A DNA stretch of 64,000 bases from Mycolicibacterium wolinskyi (GCF_002101965.1 NZ_LQQA01000004.1:124001-188000), one strand, 5' to 3'; positions 19,468 to 28,375 are shown, numbered from the stretch's first letter. Program-made: numbers and translations. The notes: generated by a model from the letters alone, not told the origin.

Positions 19468-20577
19468 TTACCGCGCGAGGTCGGTCAGTTGGGCGTTTCG
19501 GACATCGGCGCTCTGGCCTTGGACGAGCAGGAAAAGCGCTGAACGCGCGTACAACTGCGCGGTGTCGTCGAGCGCGATCGCGTGCCCGGACCTCGCCACG
19601 ACGAGGGCGCGGGTGATGGTGGCGAGTGCCTCACCGACCGCGACCTTGGTCCCGACTCGCTCTGTGATGCGGTGCCGCTCGTCGCCGGCCGCCTTCGCCT
19701 CGTCGGCGAGCCCATAGGCGTCGGCGCGCAACGCGTCGACACGTGGACGCCAGACCTGGCCGATTCGCCGTACCTGGGGATCCGGTGCACCGTCGAGTTC
19801 GTCGAGCACGGTCGCCGCCAGGCCGAAGTACTGCGGACGGGTGTCACCTGAGTTGGCGAGATCCTCTGTGCGCCAGTCTGTGAGCGATTGCGTGAGGATC
19901 ACTTCGGACGATGGGACGAAGACCTCGTCGAGCGTCACCCGCTCGGTGCGGCTCCCGGCGACCGCACCGAGTTCGAGACGGGTCGCTCGGACCCGGTCAC
20001 TGATCGGGACGAGGGCGGTGACCACGGTCTCGGTCGACGCTTCGACGGCGGCGACCGCGAGCACCGTGTTCAGTCCCCAACCGCTGACCCACGAGATCGT
20101 GCCGGTGAACGTCCAGCCACCGTATGTGCGCGAGGCGGCGATGTAGGAGCGCGGGTACCGCCGGACGTCGCTGATCGCCGCGCCCAGCAAGACGCGTCCG
20201 GCGAGCGCGTCGCGCGACAGGTCGGACAGTTCGGCACCCTTCTGGTAGGCCAGGGTCAGGCGTCTGACCATGGGTGCGTGTTGTGCCCACACCAGCCAGG
20301 TGTTGAAGCATGATCCGGCGATGATCTCGTGAAGCCGGCGGTCGCCCGCCGTCCCGATTGCCGCACCGCCGAACTCCGTAGGCGCGGAATGGTTGAACAG
20401 ACCCAGGCCGGCGAGGTGGGTGAGCTGCGCGGAGCTGACGCCGTCGCGGTCGGTTTGCAGCGCGGCGGGGCGAAGCACGGCATCGGCGTGCGCCTTGACT
20501 CGTGTGATGAACGGGTTCGCGTCGCTGGCGGTCACCGCGTCTGCCGATGACGTCACGGTGGATTCGACGGAAGTCAC
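19468..20577 (-). CDS. acyl-CoA dehydrogenase-fold flavoprotein
   Basis: 369 residues from GTG at 20577. The fold is recognisable: HLAGLGLFNHSAPTEFGGAAIG N-terminally, RTYGGWTFTGTISWVSGWG centrally, and an alpha-helical C-terminal domain. Unlike the two DszC-like proteins in the window it lacks the HWRNxRT motif and is shorter, so it could be a dehydrogenase, a hydroxylase or a divergent S-oxygenase. It lies 193 bases upstream of the Opp-type operon on the same strand, but a promoter region intervenes. Confidence 0.8.
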   Translation of the reverse strand: MTSVESTVTSSADAVTASDANPFITRVKAHADAVLRPAALQTDRDGVSSAQLTHLAGLGLFNHSAPTEFGGAAIGTAGDRRLHEIIAGSCFNTWLVWAQHAPMVRRLTLAYQKGAELSDLSRDALAGRVLLGAAISDVRRYPRSYIAASRTYGGWTFTGTISWVSGWGLNTVLAVAAVEASTETVVTALVPISDRVRATRLELGAVAGSRTERVTLDEVFVPSSEVILTQSLTDWRTEDLANSGDTRPQYFGLAATVLDELDGAPDPQVRRIGQVWRPRVDALRADAYGLADEAKAAGDERHRITERVGTKVAVGEALATITRALVVARSGHAIALDDTAQLYARSALFLLVQGQSADVRNAQLTDLAR

Positions 20578-20893
20578 TCATGTCCTATCTGTGTGCGTCG
20601 GCGGATTCGGGTGGACGGTTCCCAGTGCAAGAAATCTACCGCGGACGAAATCTGTTGATGTGCTTGTGATCAGCGTGAACCGAATCGGTGTATCGCCGGA
20701 GGTGTTCTGCTTTACTACTCGAAGTATCGGGGTGGCCGGTGCGTGCTCACGTCTCGACGCCGCTGTAGGTCTCGGCAGAGGGGATGAAGCTTGGCCGACA
20801 TCGGTCTGACCGTCGCGGTATCCGCGCGGCGATCCGCCACCCGCCGGCCTCTTCTGAGCGCTCGGTGCCCACACGGAAAGGCATCACGCACGC
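20578..20893. other. divergent intergenic region
   Basis: 316 bases between the minus-strand dehydrogenase-fold gene and the plus-strand aldo/keto reductase. No supported ORF. It must hold both promoters. I see no strong -35/-10 pair, only a GGAAAGG ribosome-binding-like stretch (about 20,875) before the reductase. Confidence 0.5.
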
Positions 20894-21925
20894 ATGTCCC
20901 ACGGAACCTTCGAAACCACATACGCCGCGACCGACGCGCGATATGAGAACATCCCGTATCGGCGGTCTGGGCGGTCGGGTCTCGACCTGCCTGCCTTCTC
21001 GTTCGGGTTGTGGCAGAAGTTCGGCACCGACTATCCGTTCGAGACGCAACGTGAAATCATCCTGCATGCTTTCGATCTCGGCATCACCCATTTCGACAAC
21101 GCCGACCGCTACGGTCCGCCGCATCGCGCTGCACAGCAGAACTTCGGAAGGGTGCTCGCCAAGGATCTGTCGAGGTACCGCGACGAGCTCATCCTCTCCA
21201 CGAAGGCCGGCAACGCCATCGGCCCGAGTCCGTACCTCAAAGGCGGGTCACGCAAGTCGTTGTTGACGTCGCTCGATCACAGTCTGCGCGACCTCGGCAC
21301 CGATTACGTCGACATCTTCTACAGCCACAGCCCTGATCTCTCGACACCGATCGACGAGACTGTCGGAGCACTGGTATCGGCGGTCAACCAGGGCAAGGCC
21401 CTCTACGTCGGCATCTCGAACTACACGCCGGACCGGGCGCACGAGGTGGCTGTGCTGCTCGCCGACGCCGGTGTGCCGCTGCTGATCCACCAGCCGCGGT
21501 ATTCGATCTTCGATCGTCGCATCGAACAGAACGGCCTGCTGCAATTGGCGGCTGACGATGGTTTCGGGCTGGTCGTGTATTCGCCGCTGGCGCAGGGTCT
21601 GTTGACGAACAAGTACCTGGAGTCCATTCCGGCGGGTGCACGCGCGGTCAACAGCACCTTCCTCAAACCCGACGTGATCACCGATACCTATCGGCAGCGC
21701 ACGTCCGAACTCAACAAGATCGCCGAGTCGCGTGGCCAATCACTGGCCCAGCTCGCGCTGCAGTGGGTGTTGAGGAACCCGACTGTGACCTCGGCGCTGG
21801 TGGGCGCGAGCTCGACGTGGCAGCTCGATCACAATGTCAAGGCGCTCGACTTCCCGGAGTTCACCGAAGAGGAGCTGGCCCTCATCGACGAGCATGGCGT
21901 GCACGGAACCGGATTGAGCCTGTGA
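20894..21925 (+). CDS. aldo/keto reductase (YghZ-like)
   Basis: A 343-residue cytoplasmic NADPH-dependent oxidoreductase. The catalytic tetrad is visible: Asp and Tyr in FDNADRYGPPHRAA, Lys in STKAGNA, His in FYSHSPDLSTPID. The cofactor end is QWVLRNPTVTSALVGASS. It starts at ATG. Its stop overlaps the GTG of a truncated monooxygenase (GTGA), showing the original operon order aldo/keto reductase, monooxygenase, transporter. It would reduce an aldehyde or ketone released by oxygenase cleavage; the substrate is unknown. Confidence 0.88.
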   Translation: MSHGTFETTYAATDARYENIPYRRSGRSGLDLPAFSFGLWQKFGTDYPFETQREIILHAFDLGITHFDNADRYGPPHRAAQQNFGRVLAKDLSRYRDELILSTKAGNAIGPSPYLKGGSRKSLLTSLDHSLRDLGTDYVDIFYSHSPDLSTPIDETVGALVSAVNQGKALYVGISNYTPDRAHEVAVLLADAGVPLLIHQPRYSIFDRRIEQNGLLQLAADDGFGLVVYSPLAQGLLTNKYLESIPAGARAVNSTFLKPDVITDTYRQRTSELNKIAESRGQSLAQLALQWVLRNPTVTSALVGASSTWQLDHNVKALDFPEFTEEELALIDEHGVHGTGLSL

Positions 21926-22149
21926 CCATGCCGAAACTGGTGCTGAACTCAGTGATCCGGCCCATCGGATTCACCCAGGGCGGCTGGCGGCACCCGGACG
22001 CCACACCGCAGCGCGCGCTCGACCTGAGCTATTACCAGGAGTACGCGCGGATCTCGGCGGATGGGCGCGGGTGCACAGAAATTCGACCAGGCGCCGTGGA
22101 GCTGTTCGGCCAAGGTGTCGTATTCGATCACGGTGAATCGAAGCAGTGA
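21922..22149 (+). pseudogene. N-terminal fragment of an NtaA-type FMN monooxygenase
   Basis: The first 49 codons (LVLNSVIRPIGFTQGGW, then LDLSYYQEYARISADGR) match the start of NtaA/SnaA-type enzymes. Around 22,070 the match stops and an unrelated 24-residue tail runs to TGA. The rest of the roughly 440-residue protein is missing. The start overlaps the aldo/keto reductase stop, so the position in the operon is preserved. A deletion removed the enzyme between the reductase and the transporter genes. Confidence 0.75.
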
Positions 22150-22172
22150 CGGCGTGCTTCCGACTGAATTGA

Positions 22173-22235
22173 ATGAATCACGATGTGGTCGACCGCTGCG
22201 CGCGTGCGCTTCGAACTTGCCTAGGAATATTGTGA
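22173..22235 (+). CDS. putative cysteine-containing leader ORF of the first SsuABC-type operon
   Basis: 20 codons, MNHDVVDRCARALRTCLGIL, with cysteines at positions 9 and 16. Its TGA overlaps the GTG start of the binding-protein gene as GTGA. No clear ribosome binding site precedes it. It matches in size, cysteine content and overlap the leaders at 19,271 and 49,633; see the findings. Confidence 0.5.
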   Translation: MNHDVVDRCARALRTCLGIL

Positions 22236-23308
22236 AAAAGACTGTAAGACAGGCATTGATGATGTTGGTCGGCGTCATTCTCGTCGCCGGCACCGCTGCC
22301 TGTAGTGAATCGACCGATGTAGCCGGGCCTCCGGGGGACGTTTCCGACCCGAACAATCCCGTTTACTTCAAGTACGCCGACAACCCCAGTTTCGACCTCG
22401 TATACCTCGCCGACAGGCTGGGGTACTTCGAGAAAGCGGGTATCAAACCGAAGTACGTAGGTGCGGTGGATGCCAATCAGTTGATCCCGCTTACCGATAC
22501 CGGCGACCTCGACTTCTCGACTCGGATGGCGTCGCTCACCATCTCGGCGATCAACGGTGGCGCCGATCTGAAGATCATCGCGGCATCTAACCGAACCCTG
22601 CCCGACGCACCGCACATGAACTACTTCGTGCGCAAGGACTCCGGGATCACCCGCGACAGCTTGGACAAGCTCGAGGGCAAGACGATCGCGATGAACGGGT
22701 TCGGTGCCTGCGCAGAATACGTCACCAAGCAGTATCTGACGTCCAAAGGAGTGGATGTCAACGCGATCAACTGGGTGCCGACGCCGGATGCCCAGTCCGA
22801 GCAGGCGGTGGAGACGGGAGGCGCTGACCTGGCCATCATCCACGCACCGTTCTCCGGGCACGCGCTCAACAATCCCCGATTGGTAAGCCTGTTCAGCGAT
22901 TTCGACCTCGATGGCGGCGCGAGCGGTAGCCAGCCCTACACCGGCAACGGCGAGTTCATTCGGAGATACCCGGCGCAAACCGAGGAGTTCGTCAAGATCC
23001 TGGGCAAGACCCAGAGTTGGGTGAACCGCAATCCGGACCAGGCGCGCCAGTTCATCGCCGACCGCGTCGGACAGGACGTCAAGGACATCACCCGCTACGC
23101 CTACGTCAACAACGCGATCATCGATCGACAGCAGATCCAGTACTGGATCGACACTCTGGAAAAGTTCGGCCAACTCCCAGAGGGCAAATTGACCGCCGAC
23201 GACGTCGCCACCAACAAATACAACCCCTACAGCGACAGTGACGAGTTGATCGACACCCAGGCCGACAACCAGGTCGATCTGACCGAACTGGCTAAGGGTG
23301 AAAAGTGA
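22232..23308 (+). CDS. ABC transporter substrate-binding lipoprotein (SsuA/TauA-like)
   Basis: 358 residues from GTG at 22232, preceded by CTAGGA. Longer frames upstream lack a signal peptide. The N-terminus MKKTVRQALMMLVGVILVAG ends in TAAC, with C24 as the lipidation site. The NMT1/SsuA-like domain shows ADRLGYFEKAGIKPKYVGAV and LEGKTIAMNGFGACAEYVTK. It probably captures a sulfonate or similar anion outside the membrane. The stop overlaps the ATPase start as GTGA. Confidence 0.9.
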   Translation: MKKTVRQALMMLVGVILVAGTAACSESTDVAGPPGDVSDPNNPVYFKYADNPSFDLVYLADRLGYFEKAGIKPKYVGAVDANQLIPLTDTGDLDFSTRMASLTISAINGGADLKIIAASNRTLPDAPHMNYFVRKDSGITRDSLDKLEGKTIAMNGFGACAEYVTKQYLTSKGVDVNAINWVPTPDAQSEQAVETGGADLAIIHAPFSGHALNNPRLVSLFSDFDLDGGASGSQPYTGNGEFIRRYPAQTEEFVKILGKTQSWVNRNPDQARQFIADRVGQDVKDITRYAYVNNAIIDRQQIQYWIDTLEKFGQLPEGKLTADDVATNKYNPYSDSDELIDTQADNQVDLTELAKGEK

Positions 23309-24171
23309 CCCTGTCAGAAGACGGGATCATCGCCACCACCGATACACCCGCCGGCTCAGTACCGTCCGGCAAGATCGTGGCACACCAGGTGCGAAAGACC
23401 TTCCCGCCTCGCAAAACCGGCCGGCTGCGGTCCGACGAACTCACCGTGCTGACGGATTTCGAGCTCGCCATCCCGGACGGCGAATTTCTCGCGCTGCTCG
23501 GGCCGAGCGGTTGTGGGAAGTCGACCTTCCTCAACATCCTTGCCGGACTCGAGACGCTGTCGGGCGGCGAGGTCCTCGTCAGCGGTGAGCCGCTGGCGGG
23601 GGTGAACAGAGACATCGGTGTGGTGTTCCAGGGATACGCGCTATATCCATGGCGCTCGGTCCTCGCCAACGTCGAGGCGGGACTTGAGATTCGCGGCGTG
23701 GCGAAGGTCGAACGGAGACGGACGGCCACGCAACTACTGGACAAGGTCGGTCTCGGTGAGTTCCTGCACAGCTATCCCCACCAGCTCTCCGGAGGCATGC
23801 GCCAGCGAGTGGCCATCGTCCGCGCGCTGGCCTATGACCCAAGCGTCCTGGTGATGGACGAACCGTTCGCCGCGCTCGATGCCAACACGCGGGAGCTGCT
23901 TCAACTGGAGTTGCTGCGGATCTGGGGGCTGAGTCAGGCGGACGGCGCCAAGCGCAAAACGGTCCTGTTCGTCACGCATTCGGTCGACGAGGCGATCTTC
24001 CTCGCCGATCGCGTCGCGATCATGACCGCACGCCCCGGTCGCGTCAAGGCCACCATCGACATCGATCTGCCCCGACCGCGCACTGAAGAGATCCGCAACT
24101 CGCCCGAATTCGTCGAGATCCGCCGCACCGTGTCGGAGATCCTGCGTGCGGAGGTGCGTGGTGTCGCTTGA
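23305..24171 (+). CDS. ABC transporter ATPase (SsuB/TauB-like)
   Basis: 288 residues from GTG. Walker A is GPSGCGKST near 65-74, Q-loop VVFQGYALYPW, signature LSGGMRQRV, Walker B VLVMDEPFAALD, and H-loop FVTHS. This SsuB/TauB-type sequence pattern drives the permease encoded next. The permease start lies inside its last codons. Confidence 0.92.
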   Translation: MTLSEDGIIATTDTPAGSVPSGKIVAHQVRKTFPPRKTGRLRSDELTVLTDFELAIPDGEFLALLGPSGCGKSTFLNILAGLETLSGGEVLVSGEPLAGVNRDIGVVFQGYALYPWRSVLANVEAGLEIRGVAKVERRRTATQLLDKVGLGEFLHSYPHQLSGGMRQRVAIVRALAYDPSVLVMDEPFAALDANTRELLQLELLRIWGLSQADGAKRKTVLFVTHSVDEAIFLADRVAIMTARPGRVKATIDIDLPRPRTEEIRNSPEFVEIRRTVSEILRAEVRGVA

Positions 24172-25045
24172 TTCATCTCCCGCCGCGGTGCGAGATCACC
24201 GTCCGCTCGTGGGCACGCAGGCCGATATCCCGTCACAAGGCGTCACGCCAGCGGGGCCACCACGACGCCGGTTCCGTTGGAGCTCGGGTCTTTTCGTCAG
24301 CTCCGCGGTGGGATGGGCCGGGTTCATCCTCCTGTGGTATGTCCTCATCTGGGCCGGAGTCGTCAAGGAGCACTACCTGCCGCCGCCTCATGAGGTGGTG
24401 AAGGCCTTGGTGGAGGGGCTTCTCCCCGGCGGGGACATGCGCAGGCACGTTCTACCCAGCCTGCGTCGTTCGCTGGTGGGATTCGGCCTCGGCATCGTCA
24501 TCGGCGTGACACTCGGCATCGCCATCGGGTGGTTCAAACCGTTCGAGAGAATCATCGACTCGGTACTGCAGTTCTTCCGCCAGCTCTCGGCCCTGGCACT
24601 GTTCCCGGTTTTCCTGCTGTTCTTCGGCCTGGGCGAGCCGTCGAAATACGCGATCGTGACCTGGGCGGCACTCTGGCCGATCCTGCTGACCACCATCGCC
24701 GCGGTGAAAGGTGTGGAGAAGCTCCAGATCGACGCGGCCAAGAGCATGGGCGCAAACAGCTGGTTCATATTCACGAAAGTGGTTCTTCCGGCGTCGATTC
24801 CACGCATACTGCCAGGAATTCGGCTGGGCGGCGCCTACGCGATCACGGTACTGGTTGCAGCGGAGATGGTAGGAGCGCCGGCCGGCCTTGGCATCTTCAC
24901 CCTCACGATGCAGCAGACCTTCCGGATTCCGCAGATGTACGCGGGCATCTTGCTCCTCGGCCTCCTCGGCCTCGCCGTGAATTATCTACTGGTGCTGGTG
25001 GAACGGCGACTGACCGGCTGGCAGGAGGGGATCACGAATGGCTGA
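24161..25045 (+). CDS. ABC transporter permease (SsuC/TauC-like)
   Basis: 294 residues, taking GTG at 24161 because GGAGG lies six bases upstream; earlier in-frame GTGs at 24146 and 24158 are less well placed. About six membrane segments. The EAA loop is QIDAAKSMGANSWFIFTKVVLPASIPRILPGIR. It ends with RRLTGWQEG, typical of SsuC. The gene ends 17 bases from the end of the convergent dehydrogenase gene. Confidence 0.92.
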   Translation: MSLDSSPAAVRDHRPLVGTQADIPSQGVTPAGPPRRRFRWSSGLFVSSAVGWAGFILLWYVLIWAGVVKEHYLPPPHEVVKALVEGLLPGGDMRRHVLPSLRRSLVGFGLGIVIGVTLGIAIGWFKPFERIIDSVLQFFRQLSALALFPVFLLFFGLGEPSKYAIVTWAALWPILLTTIAAVKGVEKLQIDAAKSMGANSWFIFTKVVLPASIPRILPGIRLGGAYAITVLVAAEMVGAPAGLGIFTLTMQQTFRIPQMYAGILLLGLLGLAVNYLLVLVERRLTGWQEGITNG

Positions 25046-25062
25046 GCAGCCCTACGTCGTGC

Positions 25063-26016
25063 CTACCGGAGGTTGCGGGCCGGCGTGCCCGGCCCGGCCA
25101 CCAGATTCTCCGGGACCCCGCCGTCGGCATAGACGCTGATCTGCCGCAGCGCGATCGCCCACGCCCGGTCCCAGGCCCCGCTGGTGCTCCCGCCAACGTG
25201 CGGAGTCAGCAGCAAGCCCGGTGCCGACCACAGCGGATGATCCTTCGGCAACGGCTCGGGATCGGTGACATCGAGTGCCGCACGCAGGCGCCCGGCATTC
25301 AGTTCCGCCAGCAACGCCTCGGTGTCGACGGCGGCACCCCGGCCCACGTTGACGACCACCGCACCATCGCGCAGCGCGGCGAGGAATTCGGCGTCGATGA
25401 TGTGATAGGTGGATGCGTCGGCGGGCAGCATGGACACCACGACGTCGGCGCGCGGTAAAAGGCGCTCGACGGCGTCGTACGCGTGCACGCCGGGTCTGGC
25501 GCGGCGGCCGACCAGCGCCACGTCGGCGTCGAACGGTGCCAGTCGGGATGCGAGATTCACCGCCAAGTCGCCGGCACCCAGCACGACAACCCGTTTGCCG
25601 ATCAAGGTCTCGGTGACCTTTGGCTGCCAAATGCCCTTGGACTGTTGCTCTGAGAAGAACGGCAGGTCGCGGTAGATGGCCAGGAGCGCGGCGACCACCC
25701 ATTCTGCCGACGACCCGCCGTGCGCCCCGCGCGCGTTGGACAGCATGACGCCGTCGGGCAGGTGCGGCAGCCACTGGTCATATCCGGCGTTGAGAGTCTG
25801 CACGAGCCGCAGGTCGGGCAACTCTACGAATCGGGCACCAACAGCGGCGGCCGATTCGTAGCCGACCACGACGACCGTGGCGTCCGCGTGCCCGGCCGGC
25901 CACGGTTGGCCGGGCTCGTAGCGGATCGCCTCGAGATCTGTCGCGGTCTCCAGCACCTTGACCCCGAGGTCGTCTGGAACAAGGACTTTCACGGTTCTTC
26001 CTGACGGAGCGGTCAC
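25063..26016 (-). CDS. D-isomer-specific 2-hydroxyacid dehydrogenase
   Basis: 317 residues from GTG at 26016. It has an NAD(P)-binding Rossmann segment GKRVVVLGAGDLAVNLA. The catalytic Arg is in NVGRGAAVD, Glu in VTDPEPLPKDHPLW and His in LTPHVGGSTSG. It interconverts a 2-oxoacid and a D-2-hydroxyacid. It is the last gene of the second SsuABC-type operon and its start overlaps the nitroreductase stop (GTGA). A role in finishing degradation of the carbon skeleton is inference. Confidence 0.9.
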   Translation of the reverse strand: MTAPSGRTVKVLVPDDLGVKVLETATDLEAIRYEPGQPWPAGHADATVVVVGYESAAAVGARFVELPDLRLVQTLNAGYDQWLPHLPDGVMLSNARGAHGGSSAEWVVAALLAIYRDLPFFSEQQSKGIWQPKVTETLIGKRVVVLGAGDLAVNLASRLAPFDADVALVGRRARPGVHAYDAVERLLPRADVVVSMLPADASTYHIIDAEFLAALRDGAVVVNVGRGAAVDTEALLAELNAGRLRAALDVTDPEPLPKDHPLWSAPGLLLTPHVGGSTSGAWDRAWAIALRQISVYADGGVPENLVAGPGTPARNLR

Positions 26017-26528
26017 CAGCGGCCTCGATGCACGACCTCGTCGAAAGGACGACGATCGGGTTTTTCGATGGGCTTGAACGGCCGGTCGGCCGGATACCCG
26101 ACGCCGAGAAGATAGGAGACGACGTGGTCGTCGGGCACTCCGAGGATCGTCCGCGCCTTGTCCTGGTCACCCACCGAGCAGTGCCCGGTGCCGATGCCGA
26201 GATCGGTCGCGGCGATGGTCATCGCCAGTGTGGCCTGCCCGAGGTCGTACTGGTCGATGAGTTTGGTGCGTTCGTCAGGTGGTTGCGGGACCACCAACGC
26301 GATCGCCGCGGGTGCCGACGCGATGTGGCCCGCGCCGCGCCACACCGTCGAGAGTTCCTGGAGTTGGGCGCGATCCGTGACGATGACGAAGTCCCAATGC
26401 TGGCGATTGGATGCCGACGGTGCCCGCCAGGCCGCCTCGACGATCCGGTCCAGATCATGGTCGGCTATCGGGTCCGGCAGGTAGGTTCGTACATTTCGCC
26501 TGGCGCGTATCGCATCCCACGTTTCCAT
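26013..26528 (-). CDS. nitroreductase family flavoprotein
   Basis: 171 residues from ATG. The fold signature is AIRARRNVRTYLPDPIADHDLDRIVEAAWRAPSASNRQHWDF, with the FMN-binding RRNVR and PSASNRQ positions. A second conserved region is DLGIGTGHCSVGD. It is an NAD(P)H-dependent FMN enzyme. In this island, where no SsuE or DszD type flavin reductase is seen, it could supply reduced flavin, but that is only a possibility. Confidence 0.85.
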   Translation of the reverse strand: METWDAIRARRNVRTYLPDPIADHDLDRIVEAAWRAPSASNRQHWDFVIVTDRAQLQELSTVWRGAGHIASAPAAIALVVPQPPDERTKLIDQYDLGQATLAMTIAATDLGIGTGHCSVGDQDKARTILGVPDDHVVSYLLGVGYPADRPFKPIEKPDRRPFDEVVHRGRW

Positions 26529-26549
26529 TGCGTCCTCCGTAGTGTGGTG

Positions 26550-27302
26550 TTATCGCGGATTCTTCTCGCCCGCCTCGACGGCGACCGTCAGCCGGTTCTC
26601 GGCGGGCGCCACCGGGCACGTCGCGTAGTCGGTGAACGCGCACGGCAGATTCGAAGCCCGGTTGAAGTCGAGTTCCACGGTCCCATATGCATCAGGCGGG
26701 GCGATCGACAGCGATCTGGCCGCGGGATACGTCGTCACCCCGCTGGTGGCATCGGTGAACAGAACTTGCAGGTCGCCAAATGGGCGACCGAACGCGACAA
26801 CTCGGTGGGCCGCACCCTCCAGCTCGAAATCGATGACACCGACGGCGTTGTGATGATGCTCGAGCCCTTCCACCACGGCGCCGGTGGTGACCGTCTGCGA
26901 CTGCGGATACGGCGTGAAGGTGCCGGTGGCCTGCCAGCGCGGGCTCGGCGGGTAAGTCGGAATGCCCCGGTAGGACTGCAGATGTGGCGACTTCGGGTCG
27001 TGGACCCGCAACGCGACCGATCCGGTGCGGCGGATCACCTCGATGCGGCGGTCGCCGGCCTCGACGAGAAGACCCGGGGCGCCCTCGACCGGCTCGAGTC
27101 GGTCGGTGCCCTCGAGCCCTTCGACGAACACCGCATCGGCGTCGGCGCGCCAGCGACCGGGGAGGTCGGCAACCTCGTCGAATTCATCGGTGAGCCAGTA
27201 CAAACCGGTCAGGCTGACCCAACCGAGTGGATCGCCGTAATAGCGTTCGCGCTCGGCATGCCAGTCTTCCCAGGCGGTCTCGAATGTCGTTGCTGCTGTC
27301 AT
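26550..27302 (-). CDS. DUF1684 family protein
   Basis: 250 residues. The DUF1684 pattern is clear: WHAERERYYGDPLGWVSLTGLYWL at the N-terminus and the C-terminal block DFNRASNLPCAFTDYATCPVAPAENRL with two cysteines. No signal peptide. The biochemical function of the family is unknown to me. Its ATG overlaps the monooxygenase stop (ATGA), tying it to that enzyme. Confidence 0.85.
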   Translation of the reverse strand: MTAATTFETAWEDWHAERERYYGDPLGWVSLTGLYWLTDEFDEVADLPGRWRADADAVFVEGLEGTDRLEPVEGAPGLLVEAGDRRIEVIRRTGSVALRVHDPKSPHLQSYRGIPTYPPSPRWQATGTFTPYPQSQTVTTGAVVEGLEHHHNAVGVIDFELEGAAHRVVAFGRPFGDLQVLFTDATSGVTTYPAARSLSIAPPDAYGTVELDFNRASNLPCAFTDYATCPVAPAENRLTVAVEAGEKNPR

Positions 27303-28375
27303 GATTGGTACGCACCTTCCTTCACGTGGTGTTGTGCGGCCAGGGGCCGGCTGGGGATCTTCTCGCGGAGCACCGGTGCGACGTCGGACTGAAACAACTC
27401 GAGACTGCGTCGTTTCTGGGCTGTGGTAACCCCGACGGTATCGGCGCTCAGATGGATCACCTCATGGCCCAGCTGTTCGTGGTAGCGCCCCACCTTGTCG
27501 ATCACCTGCTGCGGACTGCCGACGAGCGCTGAGCTCCGGTCGATGAAGTCTTCGATCGATTCGAACACCACCGGAAGCCCGGCGCGCCGCGCGAAGGCCA
27601 ACCGGGTCTCGAACACGGGCCGGTACTCGTCGGCGGCCTGCTGCGATGTCGGCGCGATGTGAAAGCCTGCGGTCCCTGCCCCGACGAGTGCGTCCTCGGG
27701 GTTGTGACCGTAGGACTCCCATCGCCTGCGGTAGTGACGTACGAGTTCGGCATAGGGCTCGATCGGGTAGGTGACGTTGGCCGAGAAGAGGGGATCACCG
27801 TGGCGCGCAGCGAGGTCGACCGAATCCCGGCTGGTGGCGCTGCCGTGCCAGATACGGATCTTGCGCTGCAGCGGCCTGGGAAGTGCCTTCGCGTCGGCAA
27901 GCGGGGGACGGAACCGGCCCGACCACGTCACGTGCTCGCTGTCCCACAACGCGCGGAACAACTCGTAGCCCTCACGGTTACGGTCCCACTGATCGGCGGT
28001 GGTCACCTGGAACAGTTCGGCTTGTGCTGCGCCGTTGCCTTTCCCGATGATCAGTTCGAGCCGCCCGCCGGACAAGTTGTCCAGCGTGGAGTAGTCCTCG
28101 AAAGCGCGCACCGGGTCGAGCAGGCTCAACGTCGTCACCGCGGTGAACAAGCCGATCGTCGATGTGCGCGCCGCGATATTGCTCAGCACGACCGGCGGAG
28201 AAGACGAGATGAACGGATCCTCATGACGCTCACCGACCGCGAACCCGTCGAAACCCAGTTCTTCGGCGAGCACCGCGGCGTCGACGACATCGCGTAGCCG
28301 TTCCGCCGGGCTCTTCTTTTCGCCGGTGACCGGGTCGGGGTGATGCGCAATCAAGGTGAGAAGCAGGAACTTCAC
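27299..28375 (-). CDS. luciferase-like (LLM class) flavin-dependent monooxygenase
   Basis: 358 residues from GTG with GGGAGGTT upstream. Bacterial luciferase-like features are AEELGFDGFAVGERHEDPFISSSPPVVL, DPVRAFEDYSTLDNLSGGRLELIIGKGNG, and IWHGSATSRDSVDLAARHGDPLFSANV. It differs from the NtaA type by length and the GKGNG box. It follows the second SsuABC-type transporter and is translationally coupled to DUF1684. Probably an FMN-dependent oxygenase for the imported compound. Confidence 0.88.
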   Translation of the reverse strand: MKFLLLTLIAHHPDPVTGEKKSPAERLRDVVDAAVLAEELGFDGFAVGERHEDPFISSSPPVVLSNIAARTSTIGLFTAVTTLSLLDPVRAFEDYSTLDNLSGGRLELIIGKGNGAAQAELFQVTTADQWDRNREGYELFRALWDSEHVTWSGRFRPPLADAKALPRPLQRKIRIWHGSATSRDSVDLAARHGDPLFSANVTYPIEPYAELVRHYRRRWESYGHNPEDALVGAGTAGFHIAPTSQQAADEYRPVFETRLAFARRAGLPVVFESIEDFIDRSSALVGSPQQVIDKVGRYHEQLGHEVIHLSADTVGVTTAQKRRSLELFQSDVAPVLREKIPSRPLAAQHHVKEGAYQS

